DNA of 64,000 nucleotides from NCBI GenBank assembly GCA_963772445.1, contig CAVYXK010000016.1:496001-560000 (forward strand), read 5' to 3'. This DNA is from CAVYXK01 sp963772445 (lineage in GTDB: Bacteria > Pseudomonadota > Alphaproteobacteria > Acetobacterales > Acetobacteraceae). This document shows, in pieces, positions 25,787 through 34,568 of the stretch; within the stretch, counting starts at the first letter, position 1; each line of letters starts with the position of its first letter. Below the pieces are notes generated by a model. It did no database searches, was not told the origin of the DNA, and worked only from the letters and a program-made list of their open reading frames with translations. The position numbers and the translations under genes were made by a program.

Positions 25787-26896
25787 GTGAAGATAGAGTC
25801 CGTGGAAGCCTTCCAGGTCCGTTGGGCCGCCGATGACAGGCCCGCCCAGCGGAGCGCCTTCGTGCGCATCCGCGCCGAAGACGGACTGTTCGGCATCGGC
25901 GAGGCATCCCCCATGCAAGGCGGCCTCGCCTCGCTCGGCATCATCGTCCACGACATCGCACCGCGGCTGATCGGACAGGACCCGCTCGACCATGCCGTGT
26001 TGCTCGACACGCTGTTTCACTCGCTGGTCAAACTCGGCCCCGAGGGCGCGCTGACCGGCGCGCTGGCAGCACTCGACATCGCGCTATGGGACCTCAAGGG
26101 CAAGCTCACCGGCTTGCCGCTTTACAAGCTGATGGGCGGCGCCTGGCGCACCGCGCTGCCGTTCTATGCCTCGATCGGCGGCAACGGCGATCGCAAGCTC
26201 GATGACGTGCTGCGCGTTGTTGAGCAACGCCTGGCGGACAAGCCGGCAGCGGTGAAGATCCGCTTCGACAACGATCGCACCCGGCTCGACGCCGATATTC
26301 CCGGCGACATCGCCAAGGCGCGCGCAGTGCGCAAACTGGTGGGCGACAGCTTCCCGCTCGCCTTCGACGCCAACAACGGCTACACGACCGGCGGCGCGAT
26401 CCGGGTCGGCCGGGCCCTGGAAGAGCTCGGCTACTGGTGGTTCGAAGAGCCAGTGCAGCACTATCATCCGAAAGCAATGGGCGAGGTCGCCCGCGCGCTC
26501 GACATCACCGTCTCGGCCGGCGAGCAGACCTACACGTTGGCAGCCCTGGCCGAGCTGATCGATGCCGGCGTTCGCATGGTGCAGCCGGACATCGTGAAGA
26601 TGGGCGGGATCACCGGCCTGATGCGCTGCAATGCGCTGGCCCATGCGCACGGTGTTGAGCTGGTGCCCCACCAGACGCAACCGACGATCGGCTACACGGC
26701 AAGCCTGCACCTGGCCGCGACCCAGCTCCACACGACAAAACCGTGCGAATGGAACGACCCGTCGTCACGCACGCATGCGGTGTTCGAGAATCCGCCGCGT
26801 CCGGTGGACGGGTTGTTCCACCTGCCCAGTGGACCAGGGCTTGGACTGAAGTTGAACGAGGCGGAGCTGGCCAAGCGCCGGATTGCGATCGCCTGA
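25787..26896 (+). CDS. Mandelate racemase/muconate lactonizing enzyme family protein
   Basis: A 369-residue enolase-superfamily enzyme. The N-terminal capping domain (residues 1-125) is followed by the barrel with Lys157 in AAVKIRF (K-x-R), metal ligands Asp194 (LAFDANNGY), Glu220/221 (WFEEPVQHY) and Glu246 (SAGEQTY), then PDIVKMGGITG and VPHQTQPTIG with the conserved His. It abstracts a proton alpha to a carboxylate to racemise, dehydrate or cycloisomerise an acid; the substrate is unknown. A GTG start at 25787 is chosen because AAAGGAG lies eight bases before it. It is convergent with the minus-strand pair that follows. Confidence 0.88.
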   Translation: MKIESVEAFQVRWAADDRPAQRSAFVRIRAEDGLFGIGEASPMQGGLASLGIIVHDIAPRLIGQDPLDHAVLLDTLFHSLVKLGPEGALTGALAALDIALWDLKGKLTGLPLYKLMGGAWRTALPFYASIGGNGDRKLDDVLRVVEQRLADKPAAVKIRFDNDRTRLDADIPGDIAKARAVRKLVGDSFPLAFDANNGYTTGGAIRVGRALEELGYWWFEEPVQHYHPKAMGEVARALDITVSAGEQTYTLAALAELIDAGVRMVQPDIVKMGGITGLMRCNALAHAHGVELVPHQTQPTIGYTASLHLAATQLHTTKPCEWNDPSSRTHAVFENPPRPVDGLFHLPSGPGLGLKLNEAELAKRRIAIA

Positions 26897-26899
26897 CGT

Positions 26900-28124
26900 T
26901 TACTTCTCAAGCAGACGCAGTGCGTCCTCGGGTCCGGCGAGCAGTTCGACCATGCGCACCTTGTCGATAAGCGCGAGCGCCACACTGCCTTCCCGGGCGA
27001 TGTCCTTTGCCGCTCGACGAAGCATCGCATCATAGGCCTGAGCACCGCCGATCCGGCGCGCCTCCGTCTCGAACCGGCGCAGGTCGCGCGCGGCTGCTTC
27101 CAGCAGCTTGATCGATGCTGGCTCCGGGTTTGCCGGCAACTAGCAACGGCTGCATCAGCTCAGCAGACAATCCTGCGGCGAACCGGTCGCGGCAGTTGGC
27201 ATCAGCTTCCTGCCGAATCGCCCCGATCACTTGCCGCCGTTGCGGGCCGCCGCGGTCGCCCAGCCCTTTCAGCAGTTCGGCAAGCTGCTGGACCTGCACC
27301 GTCGCGGATGCGAGGCCGACATCGCGCATCGTGATGCCGCCGCCGCTTCCGGCAAGCTGTTCCAGGACCGCTTCGATCGTCTTCTCGGCAGCAGTGCGCA
27401 GAGTCGGCTGCGATCCTGCTCCGACATCTCGCATCAGTCGCAAGACCAGGCTCGGCTCGGGCAAGCTGCGCAGCAGCACGGCAACCGTAAGGCTCCAGCC
27501 GTCGGGAGAGTCGGACGCCGCATGCTCGAGCATCTCGGTGATCGGCTCGGCGTGTGGCGCTAAGCCCGATGCACTGTCGGCGAGCAGGGCCAACAGCGGT
27601 ACCGCCCTAGACAGCACGCAAGCCACGCCCCGCGCCACCGGCGCGAATGCGTCCCCCACCAGGGCGGCGCCCTCCCAGGCGGGATCGATCGGCGCCGCCG
27701 CCGCCGTCTTCAGTAGACGCGCCGCCGGCGGCCACAACATGCCGCCCGCTTGGCGAACGGCAACAACGTCCGCTTGCGATCGACCGTGAATCGCAGCCTC
27801 AATCTTCCGTGCGTTCTCGCCGAGCCCTCGCTGGACGATCTCCAGCAGCGCAGCGAGCCTGGGACGCGGCACAGCAGGCATTCCCAGGCGCCATCTCGAC
27901 CCGTCCACAATGACCGGATCGAGCGGAAGAAACAGCAGGCGACCGAACCGCAACGGCCGATCTGGCCGCAACTGCTGTAGACGTGCGCGCAGTGGCGCGA
28001 TCAGGGCGTCTGCCGTGCCCCGCTGCTGCATCGAATCGATCAGAGCGACGACCTGCGTCACTTGCGCATCGCCCGCGGTGGCAAGCTCGCGCGCCAGCTC
28101 GCGTATCGGCGCGCCCCTTGTCAT
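26900..28124 (-). pseudogene. Unrecognised protein B, C-terminal frameshift
   Basis: From ATG 28124 (overlapping the previous stop as ATGA) a frame of about 330 codons reads TRGAPIRELARELATAGDAQ, LFLPLDPVIVDGSRWRLG and MRDVGLASATVQVQQLAELL. It is helical, Ala/Leu-rich, with no signal peptide or known motif. At about 27131-27140 the frame changes: ANPEPASIKLLEAAARDLRR, RIGGAQAYDAMLRRAAKDIA and a stop at 26900 complete the protein (about 405 residues) if one G in GCCGGCAAA is dropped. The gene is paired with protein A upstream. No function is offered. Confidence 0.6.
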
Positions 28125-29289
28125 GCCGCCAGAGCGCGCAACGTCTCGTTGCGCGCGATGCGATCGAAATGCGCGCCGGTACGCCAGTCCTGGTTCAAGC
28201 TGACCGTCTTGCGGAAGCGCAGCACCATATCGCCGTCGATCTTCATGCCGACCCACTCGGACGCCTCTTTCGGCAGCACGGGCATGAGCAGCGCCATTTC
28301 CGCGAGCGCGGCTCGCCGGGCGGCGTCCCCGTCGGTGCAATGCCAGATCAGACAGATCTGCTCCCAGCCGTCCAGCAGCCATTCCGGGCGAGCCACGCGC
28401 TGGGCTAGTCGGTCGGGGTTGGCGCCCCACTCGCGCAACAGGCCGGCCATATCATTGGTTAGACCGTACGCCTCTGCCAGCGTCCTGTCGGCACAAGCGA
28501 TCGTCAGGTCGGCGACGGTCGCAACCATCCGCGCCTGGCCGCCGCTGTCGTCATTGTGCTCGCGCGCCCAGACGTCGGCATCCTCGCGCGTCCGGCGCAG
28601 CGCCTCCAGCAGGCGGAGGATGCGAGCCGGCGGAGATTGTCCAGGCACCCCGAGCCCGGCGAACACCGCCGCCAGCTCCTCCAGTCCGGTGGCGATCGCC
28701 TCTTCCGGACGGCCAAGCTTCAGCGCAATTCCCGCAACGGTGCGCTTGGCACGCATCTCCAGCTCCGCCGTGTGCACCCGATCGGCAGGAACCTTGCCGA
28801 GACCGGCGGGATCGACTTGTTCGACCAGCGCTAGCAGCAGCAGGAAATTGGTCAGCAAGCGGTCCTGGTATTCGGTCGCAACGGCAGCACTGGCAGCGGC
28901 GCGCGCATCCTGGCCGGCCAGCCCCTCGGCCGCCACTTCGCGCGCAGCCTGACGGATCGTGCCCGGGGCGACGCTGCGCAAGGCGGCGACCGCCTGATTC
29001 AGTCGCGTGTCGTGGACCGTGGGACGACAGAGCTGACACACGCCCCCCCACGGCAGGATGTACACCCCCGGCCGCCCGACGGATTCGGCACGATCAGCTC
29101 GGTGCCTCCGCGCTCGGCCGGACGTGCCCGCGCGCCAGAGAGCATCGGCGTGGTGAACGGCACCGCCACGCCGCGTTCCAGGAACGTGGTCGGATGGTAG
29201 GCCTGCACCATTGGCAGGTTGGGTCGGCCGCCAAGTCCATGCGCCCATATCGCAGAAAACCGGTGAAGAATTACTTGCCATTCACTCAT
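28121..29289 (-). pseudogene. Unrecognised protein A, N-terminal frameshift
   Basis: The frame begins MSEWQVILHRFSAIWAHGLG and RPNLPMVQAYHPTTFLERGV, then GGTELIVPNPSGGRG. At a CCCCC run (29065-29069, plus strand) one G is missing on the coding strand and the next frame takes over with VYILPWGGVCQLCRPTVHD, running to the TGA at 28121. With the base restored it would be about 389 residues: a conserved-looking N-terminal part with a CxxC, then a long helical region with tryptophans. No signal peptide and no known family. It overlaps protein B by four bases, so the two probably form a functional pair. Confidence 0.6.
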
Positions 29290-29396
29290 CGCGACAGCCA
29301 ACGGCTGACAGCGTGGCAATCACGCGCCCGCCTTGATCCCGGCGGAGCCGGATCAAGCAGGGGCGCGCCGAAGCGACCGGCTAACCGCCGGTCGCG

Positions 29397-29843
29397 TCAG
29401 CCAGTCCGGGTCAGCCGCCCAGTCTTGGTGTCCATCGAGAACCGCGCGATCACCGTGTTGTCCGGCGCCGCATAAGCAAAACTTACCTGGCCGTCAGAAG
29501 TCGGAGCCACGTCGATCACCTTCCAGGTGTGATTGCCATTCCACAACAGGAACGCCTCGGCGATCTTCTGCACGTCGGGCGGCGTGAGCTGGCGGTCGGC
29601 CGGACGGAAGAACAACGCAAAGGTGCGCATCATGAACGCGCGGCGGCGCGCCATCCCCTCCCGCCACTGTCCGGCGCGTTGCCGCCACCCCCTATCAGCC
29701 CCGCCTGCTTGCGGCTGAGGCGCCTCGATGGCCTGGCCGTTAGGGGCAGGGCCAGGCGCCGCCGGCTGGCCGTAGGCGATGAGGGCGCCGCCTCCAGCGG
29801 CGATGGTAAGCGCCATAACGGCGCCGAGAACGGTTTTCCGCAT
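29397..29843 (-). CDS. Secreted protein of unknown function
   Basis: The 148-residue product has a signal peptide (MRKTVLGAVMALTIAAGGGA, cleavage expected near residue 27), a Pro/Gly/Gln-rich linker, then a conserved-looking region with RRAFMMRTFALFFRPADRQL and EAFLLWNGNHTWKVIDVAP. It contains no cysteines. The start has GGAGG at 7-8 bases. It is divergent from a response-regulator gene at 29978 and shares a 134-base control region with paired repeats. It may therefore be a target of the two-component system, but no family was recognised. Confidence 0.75.
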   Translation of the reverse strand: MRKTVLGAVMALTIAAGGGALIAYGQPAAPGPAPNGQAIEAPQPQAGGADRGWRQRAGQWREGMARRRAFMMRTFALFFRPADRQLTPPDVQKIAEAFLLWNGNHTWKVIDVAPTSDGQVSFAYAAPDNTVIARFSMDTKTGRLTRTG

Positions 29844-29890
29844 GACTAGCCTCCTAGATTCGTAGCGAGTGCTCACATAGCGGATTCGGA

Positions 29891-29936
29891 TTGCAGCCAT
29901 GCAGCCGGGACGCGAAGAAATGCAACCGAATGCAAC
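29891..29936 (+). promoter_or_regulatory. Paired direct repeats upstream of response regulator
   Basis: The region holds TTGCAGCC-ATGCAGCC (29891-29906, 8 bases apart) and ATGCAACCGA-ATGCAAC (29920-29936, 10 bases apart). Tandem sites about ten bases apart are how OmpR-family regulators bind. Their place between the divergent secreted-protein gene and the regulator gene suggests autoregulation and control of the former. Confidence 0.5.
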
Positions 29937-29977
29937 ATGGTCTGCCGTCGCCGTTGTCGATTACCTATGATCCAAGC

Positions 29978-30697
29978 ATGGAACAGACACCGCACATCCT
30001 GGTAGTGGACGACGATCGGGAAATCCGGGACCTGCTTGCTCGCTTCCTGGAACGTCATCAGATGCGCGTCACCACGGTCCGCGACGCCCGCGAGGCGCGC
30101 CGCGCCTGGCCGACCGGACACTACCACCTGGTGGTGCTGGACCTGATGCTGCCAGGCGAAAGCGGCCTCGACCTCGCCCGCTGGATGCGTACCCAGTCCG
30201 ACGTGCCGATCGTAATGCTCACCGCCATGGGCGAGGAGACCGACCGCATCATCGGCCTCGAGTTGGGGGCCGACGACTATATGCCGAAGCCCTTCAACCC
30301 GCGTGAGCTGCTGGCGCGCATCCGCGCAGTGCTTCGCCGGGCCGGCGATGGTGCTGGCCAGCGGCCCGAACCCGGCGCTCGCGCCTTGCGCTTTGCCGGC
30401 TGGACGCTGGAGCCCGCCCGCCGCCGCCTTCTAAATCAGGAAGAAGCCGAGGTAGCGCTGACCGGCGGCGAATACGACCTGCTGCTGGCTCTGGTGGAGC
30501 GCGCCAACCGCGTGCTGACCCGCGACATGCTGCTCGACCTCTTGCGCGGGCGACAGGCCGGGCCGTTCGACCGCGCCATCGACGTCGCCATCAGCCGGTT
30601 GCGGCGCAAGCTGGAAGACGACGGCCGCAATGCCCAGTTGATTAAGACTGTCCGCGGCGGCGGCTACGTGCTGGCGGCGACTGTCGAAAGGCTTTGA
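29978..30697 (+). CDS. OmpR/PhoB-family response regulator
   Basis: A 238-residue two-component regulator. The receiver domain (residues 5-118) shows the acidic pocket VVDDDRE, the phosphoacceptor Asp55 in VVLDLMLPG, Thr near 82 (MLTAMG) and Lys104 in MPKPF. The C-terminal winged helix (residues 135-235) has GEYDLLLALVERANRVLTR, FDRAIDVAISRLRRKLE and VRGGGYVL. ATG 29978 begins just before the receiver. The sensor kinase gene follows after about 100 bases. Tandem repeats upstream suggest self-regulation. The signal is unknown. Confidence 0.95.
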   Translation: MEQTPHILVVDDDREIRDLLARFLERHQMRVTTVRDAREARRAWPTGHYHLVVLDLMLPGESGLDLARWMRTQSDVPIVMLTAMGEETDRIIGLELGADDYMPKPFNPRELLARIRAVLRRAGDGAGQRPEPGARALRFAGWTLEPARRRLLNQEEAEVALTGGEYDLLLALVERANRVLTRDMLLDLLRGRQAGPFDRAIDVAISRLRRKLEDDGRNAQLIKTVRGGGYVLAATVERL

Positions 30698-30800
30698 TGC
30701 GGATCAAGCTGGTTCGTCACCCGTCCCGGGCAGGCCCGCTCCTGGCGGGACGCGGCACGTCACAGGTTCGCAGGAACGATCGCCGTCCAAGACCATTGAC

Positions 30801-32141
30801 ATGAGAATGCCCCGCCTGTGGCCGCGCAGCTTGGCCACCAGGACTGCGGTCGTCCTGCTGGTCGGCTTGGCGGTGGTGCAAGCGGCCGGGCTGACGATCC
30901 ACGCATTCGACCGAATGGACGTGCAGCGCTTGGCGCAGGCGCGCAACCTCACGGTGCGCGTCATGGCGTTGTACCGCAGCGTCGTCATGACCACTCCCAA
31001 CGACCGCGATCTGCTGCTGCGCGAGATGCGCCAGTCGCCCGGGCTGACAGCGGAGTTGAGCAAGACACCGCCGCTTGACCCGCTGCCGGAGGCACCCCTG
31101 CCGGTGCAGCGTCTGATTCGGGTGAATCTCGATCTGGTGCCGATGCCGCTAAAGCTGCGGCCGGACCGCATCCTCGTGCTCGACGGCCCCAAACGGCATC
31201 AGCTCACCATCGGACTGCGCGTGCCGGACGGAGGCTGGCTGAACGTGGTCGCCGACGTTCCGCCGCCCCGGCCCTGGCATTCGCCGACCTTTCTCTGGGC
31301 GTTCGTGCTGATGACCCTGGCAGCCGCGGCGTTGTCGGTATGGGCCATCCGCCGGCTTACCGAGCCCGTGCGCACGCTGGCGGCGGCGGCCGAGGCGCTG
31401 GGTCGGGACGTGAACGCGCCCCCGTTGCCGGAAGGCGGACCATCGGAGGTCGCGACCGCCGCCGCGGCCTTCAACCTGATGGCCGAACGCATCCGCCGTT
31501 TCGTGCAGGACCGCACCGAGATGCTGACCGCGATCGGCCATGACCTGCGCACGCCGATCACGCGGCTGAAGCTGCGCGCCGAGTTCGTCGAAGACGAGGA
31601 GCAGCGGCGAAAGATGCTGGCCGACCTCGAGGACCTCGAAGCGATGGTGTCGGCGACCCTCGCCTTCGGCCGGGACGCCAAAACCACCGAGCCGGTCTCC
31701 TCGCTCGACCTGCCGGAGCTGTTGCAGACCGTCCTGGACGAGGCGGCGGATGCCCGCCCTGATGCGGCGGAACGGCTGACCTATGAGGGACCGTCGCATT
31801 TGACCGTGCGCGCCCGGCCGCTGAGCCTGAAACGGGCGTTCGCCAATCTGGTATCGAATGCGCTGAATTACGGTGGCAGCGCGAATGTCCGGCTGGTGCC
31901 GCAGGAACGAGGCATGCTGGTCATCGCTGTGGAGGATGCGGGACCGGGGATTCCGCCCGCCGAGCTGGAGCGCGTGTTCGAGCCGTTCCATCGCGGCGAG
32001 CCGAGCCGCTCGCGGGAAACTGGCGGCGTCGGGCTGGGCCTGCCGATCGCCCGCAACATCCTGCGCGCGCACGGCGGGGACGTGACACTGGCGAACCGGC
32101 CGACGGGCGGCGTCCGGGCAACGGCGACGCTACCGGCTTAA
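30801..32141 (+). CDS. EnvZ-like sensor histidine kinase
   Basis: A 446-residue inner-membrane kinase: one helix at residues 12-34, a periplasmic domain of about 125 residues rich in prolines (PPLDPLPEAPLPVQRL), a second helix at 162-183, a HAMP linker with LTEPVRTLAAAAEALG, the dimerisation/phosphotransfer motif AIGHDLRTPITRLKLRAEFV with His247, and the ATP-binding boxes NLVSNALNYGG, EDAGPGIPP and GGVGLGLPIARN. It partners the response regulator encoded directly upstream. Adjacent genes suggest an envelope or stress role but do not identify the stimulus. Confidence 0.95.
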   Translation: MRMPRLWPRSLATRTAVVLLVGLAVVQAAGLTIHAFDRMDVQRLAQARNLTVRVMALYRSVVMTTPNDRDLLLREMRQSPGLTAELSKTPPLDPLPEAPLPVQRLIRVNLDLVPMPLKLRPDRILVLDGPKRHQLTIGLRVPDGGWLNVVADVPPPRPWHSPTFLWAFVLMTLAAAALSVWAIRRLTEPVRTLAAAAEALGRDVNAPPLPEGGPSEVATAAAAFNLMAERIRRFVQDRTEMLTAIGHDLRTPITRLKLRAEFVEDEEQRRKMLADLEDLEAMVSATLAFGRDAKTTEPVSSLDLPELLQTVLDEAADARPDAAERLTYEGPSHLTVRARPLSLKRAFANLVSNALNYGGSANVRLVPQERGMLVIAVEDAGPGIPPAELERVFEPFHRGEPSRSRETGGVGLGLPIARNILRAHGGDVTLANRPTGGVRATATLPA

Positions 32142-32165
32142 GCCAAGGCGGCGTCAATTCCGCAC

Positions 32166-32217
32166 ACCTCTCCCGCCCTGCGGGAGAGGTCGCCGCGCGG
32201 CAGCGCGGCGGGTGAGG
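32166..32217. repeat. Two-hairpin palindromic repeat, copy 1
   Basis: Between the convergent kinase and oxidoreductase genes lies an 11-bp perfect stem (ACCTCTCCCGC at 32166-32176 with 32180-32190), immediately followed by a second 7-bp stem (GCCGCGC-ggca-GCGCGGC, 32192-32209) and the flank GGTGAGGG. A related copy with compensating changes in stem 2 is at 49127-49175. It is probably a REP-like element and may terminate transcription from both sides. Confidence 0.7.
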
Positions 32218-32247
32218 GTGCCGGGCCGGTGGCCGCGAAATGCCCCC

Positions 32248-33364
32248 TCAATCTTCGGACGGTATATCGAACAGATTGCGAAACTGGTGGGGCTGCGAGC
32301 GAAGGTACTGGTCGGGCGCTTTGACGCGCGCACCGAAAAACGCGGCGGCGTGCCACGGCCAGCGCGGGTCGTAGAGTATGGCGCGGGCCAGCGCGATCAG
32401 GTCGGCGTCTCCGGTTCCGATAATCGCTTCGGCCTGCTCGTATCCGGTGATCAGTCCCACGGCGATCACAGGCATTTTCGTCGCTGCCTTCACCGCCCGC
32501 GCCAGCGGGACCTGATAGCTGGGCCCCACCGGAATCTGCTGGGCCGGCGTGAGCCCGCCGCTTGAGACATGGATGGCGGTGCAGCCGCGTGCCTCCAGAG
32601 CGTTGGCGAAGGCCACGGTCTGTTCGATGTCCCAGCCGCCCTCGGCCCAATCGGTGCCCGAGACACGCATCGTGACGGGACAATCGGGCGGCACCGCCGA
32701 ACGCACGGCATCGATCACCTCCAGCGGGAAGCGCATCCGATTCTCGAGAGAGCCGCCGTATTCGTCGTCGCGCTGGTTCGACAGGGGCGAGAGGAACTGG
32801 TGCAGCAGGTAGCCATGCGCACCGTGCAGTTGGATCGCCGCCAGGCCGAGGTGCACAGCGCGGCGGGCCGCCTCCACGAAAGCCTTCCGGATGCGCGCAA
32901 GCCCGTCGCGGTCCAGGGCCATCGGCGCGGACTCGCCCGCCTGGAACGGAACGGCTGAAGGCGCCACGGTGCGCCAGCCGTTCGCATGGTCCGGCGCGAT
33001 CTGCGCGCCACCCTTCCAGGGCAGGTCCCTCGAGGCCTTGCGGCCCGCGTGGCTGAGCTGAATGGCAATGGGCATCTGCGACCAGCGGCGGATGCTCTCC
33101 ACGGTGCGCCGCATCGCCGCCTCGCACGCGTCGGAATAGAGACCGACATCGGCATAGCTGATCCGGCCTTCCGGCGTCACAGCAGTCGCTTCGATGGTGA
33201 GCAGCGCCGCGCCGGAGAGCGCCAGGTGGCCGAGATGGATGAGGTGCCAATCCCTCATGCATCCGTCCTCGGCCGAGGTACTGGCACATCGGCGCGATGA
33301 CGATGCGGTTGACAAGGGTGAGCTTGCCGACCTGCATCGGCGAAAAGAGCTTGGCTGTGCTCAT
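32248..33364 (-). pseudogene. Old-yellow-enzyme NADH:flavin oxidoreductase, frameshifted
   Basis: The start at 33364 reads MSTAKLFSPMQVGKLTLVNR, IVIAPMCQY, the FMN-binding opening of YqjM/OYE-like enzymes. Right after CQY one extra base (GAGGTA at 33276-33278, plus strand) shifts the frame; SAEDGCMRDWHLIHLGHLAL then continues to 32248 with IQLSHAGRKAS, AIQLHGAHGYLLHQFLSPLS, RMRFPLEVIDAV and the phosphate-binding GLITGYEQAEAIIGTGDADL. All expected catalytic parts are present (about 371 residues with the base removed), so this could be an assembly error. The enzyme would reduce activated alkenes or nitro compounds using FMN. Confidence 0.85.
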
Positions 33365-33589
33365 GACGATCTCCGCAGCATCTGGCAGTCTAATACCAAG
33401 TGCCCGAGCGAGCAACTCTCGGCCGTCATGGCTGCGAAGCTTGTTCCTGCGAAACCAGGAAGCAGGCATCCATTTGGGAGTGCCCCGATTACCCGCATCA
33501 CCCTTTCGGCGTGCCGTGCCCAATACCCCGCCGCATCGCTGCAGTTGTGCCAGAGCGACAAAGGTTCGCGGTATGGCTCAAATCCGACG

Positions 33590-33864
33590 CCAAGGCGCCA
33601 TTTCCAGTCCTGGCAGGCATAGACAATGGCTATGCGATGTCGCTCGGACTCGCGATTTGCGTCGGCGACGAGATGAAGCACATGATGATCAGCTCGGGAT
33701 GGGATCCGTCAGTGTCACAAGGCACCGACAACTGGATGCTGCCGATCCCCGCCACCTTCATTGTTGGCACTGATGGGATTGTCTACGCACGCTTCGCCGA
33801 CCCGGATTGCCGCATGCGCATGGCGATCGAGGACATGCTGGCCGCGTTGCGGCCGGCGAAGTAG
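33590..33864 (+). pseudogene. Peroxiredoxin-like protein, C-terminal fragment
   Basis: The sequence RFAVWLKSDAKAPFPVLAGI, NGYAMSLGLAICVGDEMKHM and GTDNWMLPIPATFIVGTDGI reads as the second half of an AhpC/TSA-family peroxiredoxin-like protein and ends normally (IEDMLAALRPAK). The N-terminal half with the catalytic cysteines is missing; upstream codons in the same frame (from 33400) do not resemble the family. It is a 5'-truncated remnant. The gene at 7180 encodes an intact protein of the same fold but a different subgroup. Confidence 0.65.
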
Positions 33865-34565
33865 TCCAAGCGCCGATTGCGAAGTCCTCGTAGCGAGTTA
33901 TACAGGCGGCTCGTGTTTGAGCTATCGTTCCCATGAATCAGGGCGGCTCGACGACGGGACCCGGTCGAGACCAGGTGGTCGACCAGGGATATAATATCGG
34001 ATCGGCTCCAACGTTTGCGCGCACGAGCCCGAAGTATTCCGCCGATCGATGACTTGTGATCGTCGGTGCGTCTAAAACCCCCAGGACAGCCGTTGCCATC
34101 CCCGCTGATGAGTCACACTCTGGAAAATACCGACGACGGTTTCCTGGCTCACTTGGCCGCTGCAATTGGCGTCTGTTGCTCTGCGCGGCAGAGAGCGCCG
34201 TGGACGCCGCGCCGGCAACATAATCGTGTCCTTCTTCCGTATCCGGGGTCTACAGCGCCGGTTGGAAACCGGGTTCGCGCGATCCTGGGCCAAGAATCGC
34301 TCTCACATAACTCTCGTCCGAGACCATTGACCTCGCAGGCAGATGATGTCGCGGCGGGCGGTTTGTTGCGCGGTCTCCTGTACCTCGGTCACCTACAGCC
34401 TGCGGCAGTGACTGCTCTATTCCGAGCGCGCTCGCGCGACGTTGTCGAAGTAAACGGACTCCATTCGTCGACGAAAAGAAGTCGGTGCTCAGACCGAGAG
34501 CCGTTTGGAGTACGTCGATCAAGGGTTTGGAGTACGTCGATCAAGGATCGAGGCCGTTCGCTAAC
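33865..34565. other. Gene-poor stretch before the IS element
   Basis: About 700 bases without a supportable gene. Frames of 70-185 codons occur on both strands but have no ribosome site, no motif and erratic composition. The last part includes a tandem 22-bp duplication (34503-34546). The stretch could be debris of older insertions next to the ISAzo13-type element. Confidence 0.45.
34503..34546. repeat. Exact 22-bp tandem duplication
   Basis: GTTTGGAGTACGTCGATCAAGG occurs twice head to tail with no mismatch and no spacer, 22 bases before the left end of the IS element. Two copies and no further array are present, so it looks like a local slippage or insertion-related duplication. Confidence 0.8.
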
Positions 34566-34568
34566 TAA

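Noticed and set aside
34503..34546. CRISPR-like repeat
   Set aside because: Two contiguous copies with no spacer and no cas genes; a simple tandem duplication.
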